A stretch of DNA of 64,000 nt from NCBI RefSeq assembly GCF_024124545.1, contig NZ_JAMXSF010000002.1, positions 186,001 to 250,000 on the forward strand, given 5' to 3'. A program made the position numbers and the translations under genes. Of this stretch, positions 17,923-26,302 are shown one piece after another. This DNA is from Pseudoalteromonas sp. XMcav2-N (lineage in GTDB: Bacteria; Pseudomonadota; Gammaproteobacteria; Enterobacterales; Alteromonadaceae). Numbering within the stretch: position 1 is the first letter of the stretch; each line of letters begins with the position of its first letter. A model generated the notes under the pieces. The model ran no database searches. It worked only from the letters and a program-made list of their open reading frames with translations, and was not told the DNA's origin.

Positions 17923-19131
17923 ATGTTACAGCACACTGCAAACCATGCAGAAAACTCAGGGATCCGTTATTTTTGTCTGGCATTCGTTGCCATGGCCGGA
18001 CTAGCCTCTCTCAATTTTTTACCCGCCGTTGTGGATGCGCTGGCAGGGGGGATTGGTTTTTCCGCACAGCAGGCCGGTACTTTGGTGGCCAGCAATGGGT
18101 ATGGCGCATTACTGGGCAGCACCTGCGCTATCTTTGTGGTTCGACATATTGCCTGGAAACCCGCTTTACTGTTCACCTTCATCGCATTAGGCGCTATGGA
18201 GCTTAGTACATCAGCATGGAGCACTTATACAGGTTTGCTGGCTTGGAGATTTATCGCCGGGGTACTGGGTGGCTTTAGTGTCGGTATATCATTTGCCATC
18301 CTCGCGCGTTTAACGAACCCCGACAGAGCCTTCGGCACCTTGCTGTTTATTCAGTTCAGTATCGGCTCTATGGTGATCTATGCCGTACCAGCACTTGAAC
18401 ACCTGCTCGGTGGCTACGCCGTGTTTTATATCATGGCAGCACTGATTTTTATTGCTTTGCTCTTTTTACCCGTGCTGCCGGCCTTGCCGACAGTACATAA
18501 CCCCAAACAGTACCCAAAACGTCTGCGCTTAACTGCCAAAAGCACCCGGTTGCTGCTGACGATGCTGCTCTATCTGGTTGCGGCCAGCGGGATCTGGGCG
18601 TTTGCAGGCCAGATGGGCCAAAGTGCAGGCCTGTCTCAAACCCAGGTCAGCCAGAACATTGCACTGACCGGTTTACTGGGACTGGCAGGCGCGGTACTCC
18701 CCATTCTGAAATCAGGTCAGACACACCGCACCATGTATTTATATGGCGGTATTTTGCTTTCTTTTATGGCTGCCTTACTGCTTATTTATGCGCATTTTAA
18801 CCTTGTCTACATGCTGGCGCTGGCACTGTTATTTTTTTCCTGGCCCGCCGTGCATGCCTACCTGCTCGCCCTCATCGCAGAGCAGGATAGCTCAGGACAG
18901 CTTTCATCCGTCGCAGCCGTGGTATCCAGCATAGGCGTGGCATCTGGCCCACTCCTCGGTGCGGCACTTTTAAACAATGATATCTATACCGTTATGTTGT
19001 GCACCTTTGCATCCCTGTTTACCCTTTCCCTGCTCTTGCTACAGCGCCCGCTAAAAAGCCTCGCGCAGCGACACTCGCAGCAAAGTGCTCCCTCAGATCA
19101 GGCTTACCAAACTACCAGGAGTATCCGATGA
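17923..19131 (+). CDS. major facilitator superfamily transporter
   Basis: This 402-residue protein has about twelve hydrophobic segments in two halves joined by a polar loop around PTVHNPKQYPKRLRL. The first half has an AGTLVASNGYGALLGS-type segment, and AWRFIAGVLGGFSVG follows as MFS TM4. The substrate cannot be read from sequence. AGGAGA precedes the ATG. It is the first gene of a tight four-gene operon: its stop overlaps the next start by 4 bp (ATGA). Confidence 0.85.
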   Translation: MLQHTANHAENSGIRYFCLAFVAMAGLASLNFLPAVVDALAGGIGFSAQQAGTLVASNGYGALLGSTCAIFVVRHIAWKPALLFTFIALGAMELSTSAWSTYTGLLAWRFIAGVLGGFSVGISFAILARLTNPDRAFGTLLFIQFSIGSMVIYAVPALEHLLGGYAVFYIMAALIFIALLFLPVLPALPTVHNPKQYPKRLRLTAKSTRLLLTMLLYLVAASGIWAFAGQMGQSAGLSQTQVSQNIALTGLLGLAGAVLPILKSGQTHRTMYLYGGILLSFMAALLLIYAHFNLVYMLALALLFFSWPAVHAYLLALIAEQDSSGQLSSVAAVVSSIGVASGPLLGAALLNNDIYTVMLCTFASLFTLSLLLLQRPLKSLAQRHSQQSAPSDQAYQTTRSIR

Positions 19132-19685
19132 TCAAATATCTACTGAACAAAATGCTCATATCGATGCAAAAAAAGTATGACTACGACGTCGCGTATATGC
19201 AGGACATTCTGTGCGCGGATCTGAGCGCCTTTTTTAACTACCTGAAATTTCAGTCCATGGCAGGTTATCGCGGGGGTATGCCTGCGGCACCATTATATGC
19301 CGCCAGGTTACGCGCCATCTTATGGGACGACTGTGGTCCCTGCACTCAGCTGCTGGTCAATATGGCACTGGAAGCAGGTGTGCCTGCGACTCAGGTCAGT
19401 GCAGTCGTCAACAAAGACCTCACTGCATTACCTGATGAACTCGCTCAGATAGTGGAATTTACCGATCTGGTGTTAGCCCATGATCCCAGTGCCGATGACA
19501 TTCGCCCGCATATCCGTGCCATGTGGGGAGATCAGGGACTGATTGCCATCGCCTTTAGTATCAGCTCTTGTCGTGTCTATCCGGCCCTTAAATATACCTT
19601 AGGGTATGGCAAAGCATGCAGCCGTGTGGTCGTGAATGAGCAAACGCTGACGCCGTCTGACAAAAGCCGTTCCGTAACAGGGTAG
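19128..19685 (+). CDS. AhpD/carboxymuconolactone decarboxylase-like protein
   Basis: This 185-residue helical protein has the layout of the CMD/AhpD superfamily: an N-terminal helical region, then AILWDDCGPCTQLLVNMALEAG with Cys69-x2-Cys72 (CGPC), and ELAQIVEFTDLVLAHDP. In AhpD the equivalent CxxC is the peroxidase or disulfide-exchange site; the usual HxxD proton-relay residues are replaced here by Gln and Leu. The active-site sequence CGPC is the thioredoxin one. The start overlaps the MFS stop. It may be a thiol-disulfide protein working with the SCO1 protein in the same operon. Confidence 0.7.
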   Translation: MIKYLLNKMLISMQKKYDYDVAYMQDILCADLSAFFNYLKFQSMAGYRGGMPAAPLYAARLRAILWDDCGPCTQLLVNMALEAGVPATQVSAVVNKDLTALPDELAQIVEFTDLVLAHDPSADDIRPHIRAMWGDQGLIAIAFSISSCRVYPALKYTLGYGKACSRVVVNEQTLTPSDKSRSVTG

Positions 19686-19689
19686 TATT

Positions 19690-20091
19690 ATGCGCAATCA
19701 AGTCATCACATCCGTCGCCGTCTTACTAGGGCTGTCGGCGCTGGCCAATGGCGTGTTGATGCTGCTTTACCCGCAACAGTGGTACTGGAGTGTGCCCGGC
19801 GTGCCTGACAGGGGATTTTACAACCAGCACTTTATACGCGATATCGGTATGCTGTATATGCTGATTGGAGGGACATTCAGCTATGGCGCTTTTTATGTCC
19901 GCTACCGTTTTCAGCTTTGGCTGTTTCCCGCTTTATGGTTGAGCAGCCACGCGCTGTTTCATTTTTGGGAGGTACTTGTCGGGATCTGCGGGCCGATTTT
20001 TCTGTTAATTGATTTCGCTGGCGTTACCTTACCCGCGTTATTAGCGCTGGGGTTGTGCTGGCAAGTAAAGAAGGCAGAAAAAGATGCATAA
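19690..20091 (+). CDS. four-helix membrane protein of unknown function
   Basis: This 133-residue protein has four predicted transmembrane helices and a conserved-looking segment VPDRGFYNQHFIRDIGMLYM after the first. I do not recognise the family with confidence; DUF4345/DoxX-like small membrane proteins have similar size. It starts 4 bp after the AhpD-like gene and its end overlaps the SCO1 start by 8 bp, so it is translationally coupled to both. Confidence 0.7.
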   Translation: MRNQVITSVAVLLGLSALANGVLMLLYPQQWYWSVPGVPDRGFYNQHFIRDIGMLYMLIGGTFSYGAFYVRYRFQLWLFPALWLSSHALFHFWEVLVGICGPIFLLIDFAGVTLPALLALGLCWQVKKAEKDA

Positions 20092-20737
20092 CAAATACGC
20101 ATTAATTTTAACCCTGTTTACTGGCTTAGGTCTGGGCCTGGTATTACCTACCACCCCACCGTCCCAGCCAGTCATAGTAAAGAACCTGATGCAGGAAACT
20201 GAACGCAGTCTGAAGCCATTTGAACTACAAGGCGCAGGAAGTAAGTTTGATAAGCAATCATTGCAGGGAAAATGGACATTGATCATGTTCGGTTTCACAC
20301 ACTGTCCGGATATTTGTCCGACAACTCTCTCTCGACTAGCAGTTCTTGAAACTCATATGTCGAGGTTATCAAACCACCAGACGCTGACGTACCTGTTTGT
20401 CTCGGTCGACTCAGGGCGAGATTCGATAGCTATGCTCGACAAATATGTACGCCACTTTAGCCCATCATTTTTCAGTGTTACCGGTCACCCGGAACAGCTC
20501 AAGTCACTGGCTCATAACGTAGGCGCACAATTTCAACTTGATCCTAAACCAGACAATTATCAAGTTGCCCACTCCGCCTTGCTTTACCTTACGGGTCCGC
20601 AGGGAAAATTGCGTGCGCGTTTTAATATTGATCACAACTTGATTGAGTTGGCGCATCAATTACACAGCGTTATAAGCCGAGCAGAGAGTGTAAAGGGGGT
20701 TTACGTAGAGAGGAGCAGGGTTGATAGCCCACTATAA
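20084..20737 (+). CDS. SCO1/SenC family protein
   Basis: This 217-residue protein has an N-terminal hydrophobic anchor followed by a thioredoxin-like SCO domain. FGFTHCPDICPTTL gives Cys74 and Cys78, and a His (VAHSALLYL, about residue 163) completes the CxxxC...H copper-binding set. Sco proteins deliver copper to cytochrome oxidase CuA or act as periplasmic thiol-disulfide proteins. No oxidase genes are nearby, and the gene is the last of an MFS/AhpD-like operon, so a redox role is as likely as oxidase assembly. Confidence 0.85.
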   Translation: MHNKYALILTLFTGLGLGLVLPTTPPSQPVIVKNLMQETERSLKPFELQGAGSKFDKQSLQGKWTLIMFGFTHCPDICPTTLSRLAVLETHMSRLSNHQTLTYLFVSVDSGRDSIAMLDKYVRHFSPSFFSVTGHPEQLKSLAHNVGAQFQLDPKPDNYQVAHSALLYLTGPQGKLRARFNIDHNLIELAHQLHSVISRAESVKGVYVERSRVDSPL

Positions 20738-20743
20738 GCAAAG

Positions 20744-20771
20744 AAAAAGGCAGCCATTGGCTGCCTTTTTT
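20744..20771 (+). terminator. strong bidirectional terminator
   Basis: A perfect stem GGCAGCC/GGCTGCC with a 3-nt loop is flanked by an A-run on the left and six Ts on the right. It ends the MFS-SCO1 operon and, read on the other strand, the small RHH/lysine-rich gene pair. Confidence 0.9.
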
Positions 20772-20776
20772 CGCGA

Positions 20777-20896
20777 TTAATTCGCTTTCTTGATCGCTTT
20801 TTTCAGCTTTTTGATTTTCGCTTCATGTTTTGCGATCTTACCAGTACGTTTCTGTACTTCTTTCTTTAGCTTTTTAACATCAACTTTCTTAGCCAT
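20777..20896 (-). CDS. 39-residue lysine-rich basic peptide
   Basis: This open frame encodes MAKKVDVKKLKKEVQ..., 39 residues, of which about 40 percent are Lys, with heptad-like spacing (KKLKKAIKK) suggesting a basic amphipathic helix. Its start overlaps the end of the upstream RHH gene by 8 bp (ATGGCTAA), so it is translationally coupled. A terminator follows its stop within 6 bp. It is too short for most gene finders. The function is unknown; DNA, RNA or membrane binding are all possible. The clean overlap, good codon use and terminator argue that it is real. Confidence 0.7.
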   Translation of the reverse strand: MAKKVDVKKLKKEVQKRTGKIAKHEAKIKKLKKAIKKAN

Positions 20897-21074
20897 CCTG
20901 ATCTCCTTTGACCGGTTTCTCTTGCTCTGGCTTGTGCTTTTTCACAAACCGCTTAATAAACTTTCTAATCTCGCGGGAAGAGGAGGTATCAAGTTCGTTG
21001 CACAAGGCGACAAACTCATCTCTTTGCGCTTTATTTATGCGCACAATTAATTGTGCATCTTTGTTGTTAGCCAT
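20889..21074 (-). CDS. small ribbon-helix-helix-like protein
   Basis: This 61-residue protein starts MANNKDAQLIVRINKAQRDEF. The beta-strand AQLIVRIN, then two helices (KAQRDEFVALCNEL and SSSREIRKFIKRFVKK), match the RHH (Arc/CopG/MetJ-like) pattern, and the tail is very basic. RHH proteins bind operators as dimers. Many are antitoxins or plasmid/phage regulators. I used the ATG at 21074 (preceded by GGAAGCAGAGC); longer frames add unmatched residues. It precedes and overlaps the lysine-rich peptide gene, and its promoter holds tandem GTATATAC repeats that could be its own operator. Confidence 0.75.
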   Translation of the reverse strand: MANNKDAQLIVRINKAQRDEFVALCNELDTSSSREIRKFIKRFVKKHKPEQEKPVKGDQDG

Positions 21075-21114
21075 GCTCTGCTTCCTGCATCGGAGGTGTA
21101 TCTGCCACCCCTGT

Positions 21115-21133
21115 GTATATACAACGTATATAC
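21115..21133 (-). promoter_or_regulatory. tandem GTATATAC repeats, candidate RHH operator
   Basis: Two copies of the self-complementary octamer GTATATAC (21115-21122 and 21126-21133), 11 bp apart (one helical turn), lie 40 bp upstream of the RHH start. Paired short palindromes one turn apart are typical of RHH operators. Further TATATATACA sequence follows at about 21170. Confidence 0.55.
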
Positions 21134-21308
21134 ATTGTGAATGCGTGTCAACCCGCTTAAGCACATTTTATATATACATCTCCGCAGAGCAACTAACATA
21201 AACGACCATATACGTCCCCTATATGTCTCAAACCGGCCTCTTTCGATGCCATAAAAGTCACTACACTGCACACAGAACACACCATCAACACAAACAGGAC
21301 AGTACACC

Positions 21309-21854
21309 ATGAATAAAGCACTACTTGTAATAGATACCCAGGACTCGTTCTACCACACTCCTTATTGGTCCGTTCGCGATGTCGCAGACTTCCAGCACAA
21401 CCTGACTCAGCTGATAGCTGCATTTCAGCGTAATCAACACAAAGTGATTAAAATTCTTCATAGTCGTGACGACGTGCCAGACAGCCCTTTCAATCCAGCC
21501 TCTGGCTTTGTTAAGCCCATGGCATTTTTGGATACGCCATTTGATAAAACTTTCCATAAATCAGTACACAACGCTTTTACCGATACAGGGCTTGCTATGT
21601 GGTTGAAAAGAAATAACATAGACTGTGTCGTTATCTCGGGCATTCGCACTGAACAGTGCTGCGAGACCACCGCCCGTGTTGCGAGCGATCTGGGCTTCCA
21701 GGTCGAATTTGTCACCGATGCGACCCTAACGTTTGATATGCAACATCAGCCGAGTGGCCAATGCTTTAAGGCCGACGAAATCAAGGTCCGTACCGAGCTG
21801 GTACTGGCTGAGCGTTTTGCCAAGATTTGTACGCTACAAGATTTTGTGCTCTAA
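21309..21854 (+). CDS. isochorismatase-family cysteine hydrolase
   Basis: This 181-residue protein has the isochorismatase/nicotinamidase-like fold: ALLVIDTQDSFY with catalytic Asp9, KSVHNAF with Lys84, and the cis-peptide plus nucleophile region ISGIRTEQCCETTARVASDLGF (Cys117/118). The family hydrolyses isochorismate, nicotinamide, ureidoacrylate and similar compounds; the substrate cannot be assigned. It is followed after 16 bp by a GlxA-type regulator on the same strand, so the two are probably one operon. Confidence 0.88.
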   Translation: MNKALLVIDTQDSFYHTPYWSVRDVADFQHNLTQLIAAFQRNQHKVIKILHSRDDVPDSPFNPASGFVKPMAFLDTPFDKTFHKSVHNAFTDTGLAMWLKRNNIDCVVISGIRTEQCCETTARVASDLGFQVEFVTDATLTFDMQHQPSGQCFKADEIKVRTELVLAERFAKICTLQDFVL

Positions 21855-21870
21855 CTAAGGAAAAGGGAAA

Positions 21871-22833
21871 ATGTCAGCACCGCAACAGTTTTACTTTGTT
21901 CTGCTAAAAAACACCTTACCACTCGATTTGGCAGGGCCATTGCAGGTGCTACTGGAAGCCAGGCGTGCAGGGCAATTAATTGATATACATTATGTCAGTG
22001 CCGAGCGCGAACAGATAATAGATGGCGGGCTGATGCTACATCAGCTCGACCCTTTACCCAGCAAACTGGATGCCAACGATGTGATGATCTTACCCGGCTG
22101 CAATGACGCTTTTGCCACCTATGACAGCCCGGCAGGTCTAGTTACTCAGCAATGGTTAAAAGAGCAGGCCAGATATGACCCCTATATTTTGACTATCTGC
22201 TCAGGCGCAGTACTCGCAGCAAAAGCAGGGCTAATCAATAATAAAGCCTGTACTACACACTTTGCGCTGATTGAACGTTTCCGTCAGACGTTCCGAGCCA
22301 GCAAGGTGGCCGACAATCGTATCTTTGTGCAAGACGGTAAGCTATTTAGTAGTGCAGGTATTAGTTCAGGCATAGACATGACACTGCACTTTGTCTCATT
22401 GCAGTTTGGTGAGTACATTGCCGCCCGGGTTGCCAGAGAAATGTTAGTGTACTTTCGTCGCAATGGGCAGGATCCTCAGCTCAGCCCCTGGCTGCAACAT
22501 CGCAACCATATGCATCGAGCTTTACACCAGGTCCAGGACTTAGTCTGCAGCCAGGTTGGGTGCTCACATAGCCTACAAACTCTGGCAAGTTCGGTCCATC
22601 TCTCAGTTCGCCAGCTTAGTCGGCTTTTTAAACAAACCCTCGGGATCACGCCGGGTGAGTATGTCAGCAGTATTAAGGTAGCACATGCCAAAGCGTTATT
22701 ATCCGGAAGCAGTATTCAGATAGAGGCCATTGCTGAGGCCTGCGGTTACAGTAGTGCTCGTCACTTTCGGCGGATCTGGACTCAATACGAATCCCAGTCT
22801 CCTTCACAATACCGTCAGGCTCATCAACCGTGA
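21871..22833 (+). CDS. GlxA-family AraC-type regulator (DJ-1/PfpI + AraC HTH)
   Basis: This 320-residue regulator has an N-terminal DJ-1/PfpI domain (YFVLLKNTLPLDLAGPLQVL, ICSGAVLAAKAGLINNKACTTHF) and a C-terminal AraC helix-turn-helix pair (LASSVHLSVRQLSRLFKQTLG, IEAIAEACGYSSARHFRRIW). GlxA-like proteins sense small molecules with the DJ-1-type domain. It probably regulates the isochorismatase-like gene 16 bp upstream. AAGGGAAA precedes the ATG. Confidence 0.92.
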   Translation: MSAPQQFYFVLLKNTLPLDLAGPLQVLLEARRAGQLIDIHYVSAEREQIIDGGLMLHQLDPLPSKLDANDVMILPGCNDAFATYDSPAGLVTQQWLKEQARYDPYILTICSGAVLAAKAGLINNKACTTHFALIERFRQTFRASKVADNRIFVQDGKLFSSAGISSGIDMTLHFVSLQFGEYIAARVAREMLVYFRRNGQDPQLSPWLQHRNHMHRALHQVQDLVCSQVGCSHSLQTLASSVHLSVRQLSRLFKQTLGITPGEYVSSIKVAHAKALLSGSSIQIEAIAEACGYSSARHFRRIWTQYESQSPSQYRQAHQP

Positions 22834-22901
22834 GAATTACACTGGCCTAAGTGCCCTTTACACTTTAAACTCCGGGTTTTCAGATAACTAAAAATAACAA
22901 C

Positions 22902-23417
22902 ATGGCCGTTTTAGACATCCTAACCGCACCTGATCCAAGATTGCAGGTGAAAGCAAAACCAGTCAGTGATATCACATCAGTACAACCGCTCATCGACGAC
23001 ATGCTCGATACCTTATATGCAACCAGAGATGGGATTGGCCTGGCAGCAACTCAGGTTGGCCGGGATGAAGCGATTGTGATCATTGACTTATCGGAAGAAC
23101 GTAATGATCCATTAATCCTCATAAATCCGGAGGTGGTCAGTGGCAGTAATAAAGCCATGGGTGAAGAAGGGTGTCTGTCAGTGCCGGACTACTTTGCCAA
23201 AGTGGAGCGCTACACAGAGGTTACAGTCAAGGGACTGGACCGCACTGGAAAGCCCATCACAGTGCACAGCGATGAATTTCTGGCCATTGTTATGCAACAT
23301 GAAATAGATCATTTGTCAGGCAACCTGTTCATTGATTACCTGTCTCCGCTAAAACGTCAAATGGCCATGAAAAAGGTAAAGAAATACGTTAAGGCTCAAA
23401 GTAAGCAAAACGCCTAA
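22902..23417 (+). CDS. def: peptide deformylase
   Basis: This 171-residue enzyme removes the N-formyl group from nascent proteins. All three family motifs are intact: GIGLAATQVG (44-53), EEGCLSVP with metal ligand Cys91, and QHEIDHLSG with His133, Glu134 and His137. It is not next to fmt or rsmB as the main def usually is, so it may be a second deformylase. No strong ribosome site precedes the ATG. Confidence 0.95.
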   Translation: MAVLDILTAPDPRLQVKAKPVSDITSVQPLIDDMLDTLYATRDGIGLAATQVGRDEAIVIIDLSEERNDPLILINPEVVSGSNKAMGEEGCLSVPDYFAKVERYTEVTVKGLDRTGKPITVHSDEFLAIVMQHEIDHLSGNLFIDYLSPLKRQMAMKKVKKYVKAQSKQNA

Positions 23418-23439
23418 ACTGACAGGCTCTGTCCAGATA

Positions 23440-23478
23440 TTAGCCAGCAATGCTTAATTTAACATAAATGCTGGCTAA
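23440..23478. terminator. hairpin between convergent def and azoreductase genes
   Basis: A perfect 10-bp inverted repeat TTAGCCAGCA/TGCTGGCTAA with a 19-nt loop fills the gap between two convergent genes. There is no T-run, so termination is likely but unproven. Confidence 0.45.
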
Positions 23479-23485
23479 GACCGAT

Positions 23486-24109
23486 TCAGGCGGCGCTACT
23501 CAGCCATTGATCAACCTGTGCTTTTGCCCGCTCAGTCGCTATTTCACTGCCAATATGCGGCATACTGATCCCATATGCGGTGATCACCTTAATATCGGCG
23601 ATGCCAATAAAGCCCAGCACCTGCTTAAGATAAGGAACCTGAAAGTCGACAGCTTGCATCTCAGGTGTTGCCATATCCGCACCCGCACTGGCGATTATCA
23701 CGGCTTGTTTTCCTTGCAACAGCCCCGATGGTCCCTGCTCTGAATAAGAAAATGTCAGACCAAAACGACAGATCTGATCAATATAGTTTTTCATCAGACT
23801 AGTGACACTGAAGTTATGCATCGGAGACGCAAAGACAATGATGTCTGCCTGTTTCAGCTCTTCAATATAGAGTAATGACGGTTGTGCCACTGCGGCTTGT
23901 TCAGCTGTTAACGCATCCTGATCACCATAAAAGCTATTGAGGATCTGATTGTCATAAACCGGCGCCGGTGTTTTGCTAAGGTCACGCACTGTAAAGGTCA
24001 GGCTTTCATTCTTATTTTGCAATTGTGATTGCAGGTAGTCGGCAATTTCACTCGAAATGGAGAATTCATTTGCCGGACTAGACTTTATAATAAGCACTTG
24101 TTTTGTCAT
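23486..24109 (-). CDS. azoR: FMN-dependent NADH-azoreductase
   Basis: This 207-residue flavodoxin-fold protein matches AzoR closely in layout and length: VLIIKSSPANEFSISSEI (FMN phosphate loop), ASPMHNFSVTSLMKNYIDQI and FGLTFSYSEQGPSGLLQGK. AzoR reduces quinones and azo compounds by two-electron transfer, protecting against electrophilic stress. I chose the ATG at 24109, where the fold begins; an upstream start at 24121 adds only four residues. A LysR gene is divergent from it (142-bp gap) and is the likely regulator. Confidence 0.9.
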   Translation of the reverse strand: MTKQVLIIKSSPANEFSISSEIADYLQSQLQNKNESLTFTVRDLSKTPAPVYDNQILNSFYGDQDALTAEQAAVAQPSLLYIEELKQADIIVFASPMHNFSVTSLMKNYIDQICRFGLTFSYSEQGPSGLLQGKQAVIIASAGADMATPEMQAVDFQVPYLKQVLGFIGIADIKVITAYGISMPHIGSEIATERAKAQVDQWLSSAA

Positions 24110-24251
24110 AAAAATAATCACTTAAAACTAAATACATCATGTATTATCGTGCTTTCGTGTGCTATGAAAAAGAGTGTTAAACACAAATCAGCTTTGTCTT
24201 TATGGCAAAAATAAACTAAATTCACTGCTATGAATGGCCGTTCGGATCACT

Positions 24252-25187
24252 ATGGATAAACTCAGAGCACTGCGCTATTTCAAGCGCGTCGTTGAATTGA
24301 ACAGCTTCAGTGCGGTTGCGGAGGAGTGCTCGGTACCGGCGTCTTCCGTTTCAAGACGCATTAAAGATCTGGAAGCATCGCTGGGAGTAGAGCTGGTAAA
24401 GCGGACTACCCGCCATGTCAGTATTACTGAACTTGGCCAGATCTACTACCAACATATCAGCGAGCTCCTCAGTAAACTGACTCACGCTGACAAACTGATC
24501 TCACAGAGTTTTGATAATCCAAGCGGCACACTAAAAGTCAGTGCACCGCCGGGTTTGGCGCAGGCGCTGCTGGTTCCACTGTTCAGGCGTTTCCGACAAC
24601 AGTTTCCCAACATTCTCCTCGATCTGGACTACACCAATGAATACGCACTGTTTGGTCAAGACTCGGTCGACCTGGCGATAAGAGGCGGGCCTGTCGATGA
24701 CGCACGTCTTATTGCCAGGCCACTTATCCGCAGCGGCTTTACGCTCTGGGCTCAAACCCAGCTGGCTGAGAAACTCAATGCTGAATTTGGCACTTCAAAC
24801 TGGTCGCTAAAGCAACTTTGTGATTGCCCGGCGATTATGTTTCGCAGCAAAACTGCGCTCGTTCCCTGGTGGGTACGCCAGGGCGACGAGTGGCAGTCGC
24901 TCGATACCAAACCTGTGCTGATCAGCAATGACAGTGCGACCTTACTGGATGCACTTGAACAGGGCGAAGGGCTCTTACTGGCCCCGGACTGGTTGATCCC
25001 ACCACGCCTGGAAGACAAGGTAACCCCGGTCGCGGCGCACCACACTCTGTCACCAGGTAAAACACCGGCAGTGGAAATCAACTTAGTGTACCAGCACGCC
25101 AAGTACCAGCTCCCTAATATAAAGCTCAGTGTCGACTTTATCTGCGAGTATATGCACGCACACAAGGCCGATATGGTAAAAACCTGA
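24252..25187 (+). CDS. LysR-family regulator, divergent from azoR
   Basis: This 311-residue LysR protein has an HTH (SFSAVAEECSVPASSVSRRIKDLEASLGVELV) and a substrate-binding domain (GTLKVSAPPGLAQALLVPLFRRF, DLAIRGG). I chose the ATG at 24252, which begins the conserved MDKLRALRYF. Divergence from azoR suggests it senses quinone-like or electrophilic compounds; this is inferred from position only. An 18-bp dispersed repeat copy lies downstream between it and the next LysR gene. Confidence 0.88.
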   Translation: MDKLRALRYFKRVVELNSFSAVAEECSVPASSVSRRIKDLEASLGVELVKRTTRHVSITELGQIYYQHISELLSKLTHADKLISQSFDNPSGTLKVSAPPGLAQALLVPLFRRFRQQFPNILLDLDYTNEYALFGQDSVDLAIRGGPVDDARLIARPLIRSGFTLWAQTQLAEKLNAEFGTSNWSLKQLCDCPAIMFRSKTALVPWWVRQGDEWQSLDTKPVLISNDSATLLDALEQGEGLLLAPDWLIPPRLEDKVTPVAAHHTLSPGKTPAVEINLVYQHAKYQLPNIKLSVDFICEYMHAHKADMVKT

Positions 25188-25265
25188 TCCAAACTAACCT
25201 ATTGATTTTTATAGATTGGTTTCGTCTTCTAGAAAAATAAGGCGGTGTATATCAGCAATATCAAC

Positions 25266-25283
25266 AGATCAATATTTTACTAA
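25266..25283 (-). repeat. dispersed copy of the 18-bp TTRGTAA-N6-GATCY motif
   Basis: Read on the minus strand this is TTAGTAAAATATTGATCT. It sits in the gap between two convergent LysR genes. It is far from the main array at about 36 kb, showing that the motif is dispersed. Confidence 0.75.
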
Positions 25284-25289
25284 CTATAC

Positions 25290-26201
25290 CTAGGTGTGCG
25301 TCAAATCATGGAAGTCGCAAAACTGCGACACAAACCATTCAATTTTTGGGTCGCTTTTACGAGTGCGATGCCAATATAACTTAAGTTGATAGTTAGGTAC
25401 CGACAATGGTGGAGGTTCTGGTTGGAGCTGCAACCTGTCACATACCTGCAAAGCATAACGCTGTGGCATAGTCAGCAGCATATCGCTGTCGGGTAACAAA
25501 GTCGGTGCCATCAGCACGTGAGGCGTAGTCACCGCGATGGTTCTGGATTTCTTGATTTTGGCCAGCGCTTTATCAACAATTCCCCGCCGCTCATTCCAGG
25601 GAGCAACCAGAATATGCGGATACGCCAGGAAAGTGCTCAATTCAAGCGCTTGGCTACATGGATGAGATTGACAGCGGACTGTGACGTAAGCATCTTCAAA
25701 CCAGTTAAGTTGTGCCAGGCTCTCCGAAAACTCCTGCTGATGTGCGAACCCGCAAACCAGATCCAAAGCGCCTTCTTCCAGTGCCTGCTCAGCAATACGC
25801 TCTTCAAGCTGTACAAACCGTATGTTCAGTTTTGCAAATTTGCAGATCAGATGGGTAATAAAGGGCCGCAAACACCAGGCAGTATAATCCGTGGCAGCAA
25901 TCGTCAATGTATGCACTTCACTGGCGTCAAACGGCCTGGCTTCTTGTAACCCCCGCTCAAGCATCTGCAAAGCGGGTAATACCGTTTTAGCCAACTGGTG
26001 CGCGTGCTCTGTTGCAAGCATACGGTTGTTTACCCTCACAAACAGCTCATCTCCCAGGCGTTCCCTTAGCCGGGTCAGTGCATGACTGCAAGCAGACTGG
26101 CTGAGATTGAGTTGCTCGGCAGTGTGCGTGACAGAGCCATTTTGATACAAAGCAGCAAATAGCTTAAGCAAGTTCAGATCTAGATTAGGTAGCTGACTCA
26201 T
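25290..26201 (-). CDS. LysR-family regulator (LeuO/NahR-like)
   Basis: This 303-residue regulator begins LPNLDLNLLKLFAALYQNGSVTHTAEQLNLSQSACSHALTRLRERL, the HTH style of the NahR/LeuO/NodD group. A domain with TIAATDYTAWCLRPF and LDLVCGFAH follows. No target is obvious; a GNAT gene is divergent across 100 bp. Confidence 0.87.
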   Translation of the reverse strand: MSQLPNLDLNLLKLFAALYQNGSVTHTAEQLNLSQSACSHALTRLRERLGDELFVRVNNRMLATEHAHQLAKTVLPALQMLERGLQEARPFDASEVHTLTIAATDYTAWCLRPFITHLICKFAKLNIRFVQLEERIAEQALEEGALDLVCGFAHQQEFSESLAQLNWFEDAYVTVRCQSHPCSQALELSTFLAYPHILVAPWNERRGIVDKALAKIKKSRTIAVTTPHVLMAPTLLPDSDMLLTMPQRYALQVCDRLQLQPEPPPLSVPNYQLKLYWHRTRKSDPKIEWFVSQFCDFHDLTHT

Positions 26202-26302
26202 TAATAATATACATTTAGTACGTGCAATCTATGCACTTTATTCATTTAAAATTTGAGCTTACACTGGGCACCAATCATGTCAACTTTGGAAGTCATTTAC
26301 CA

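Noticed and set aside
19094..19111. AGATC ... TTACCAA near the end of the MFS gene
   Set aside because: The spacing is 16 bases, not 18.
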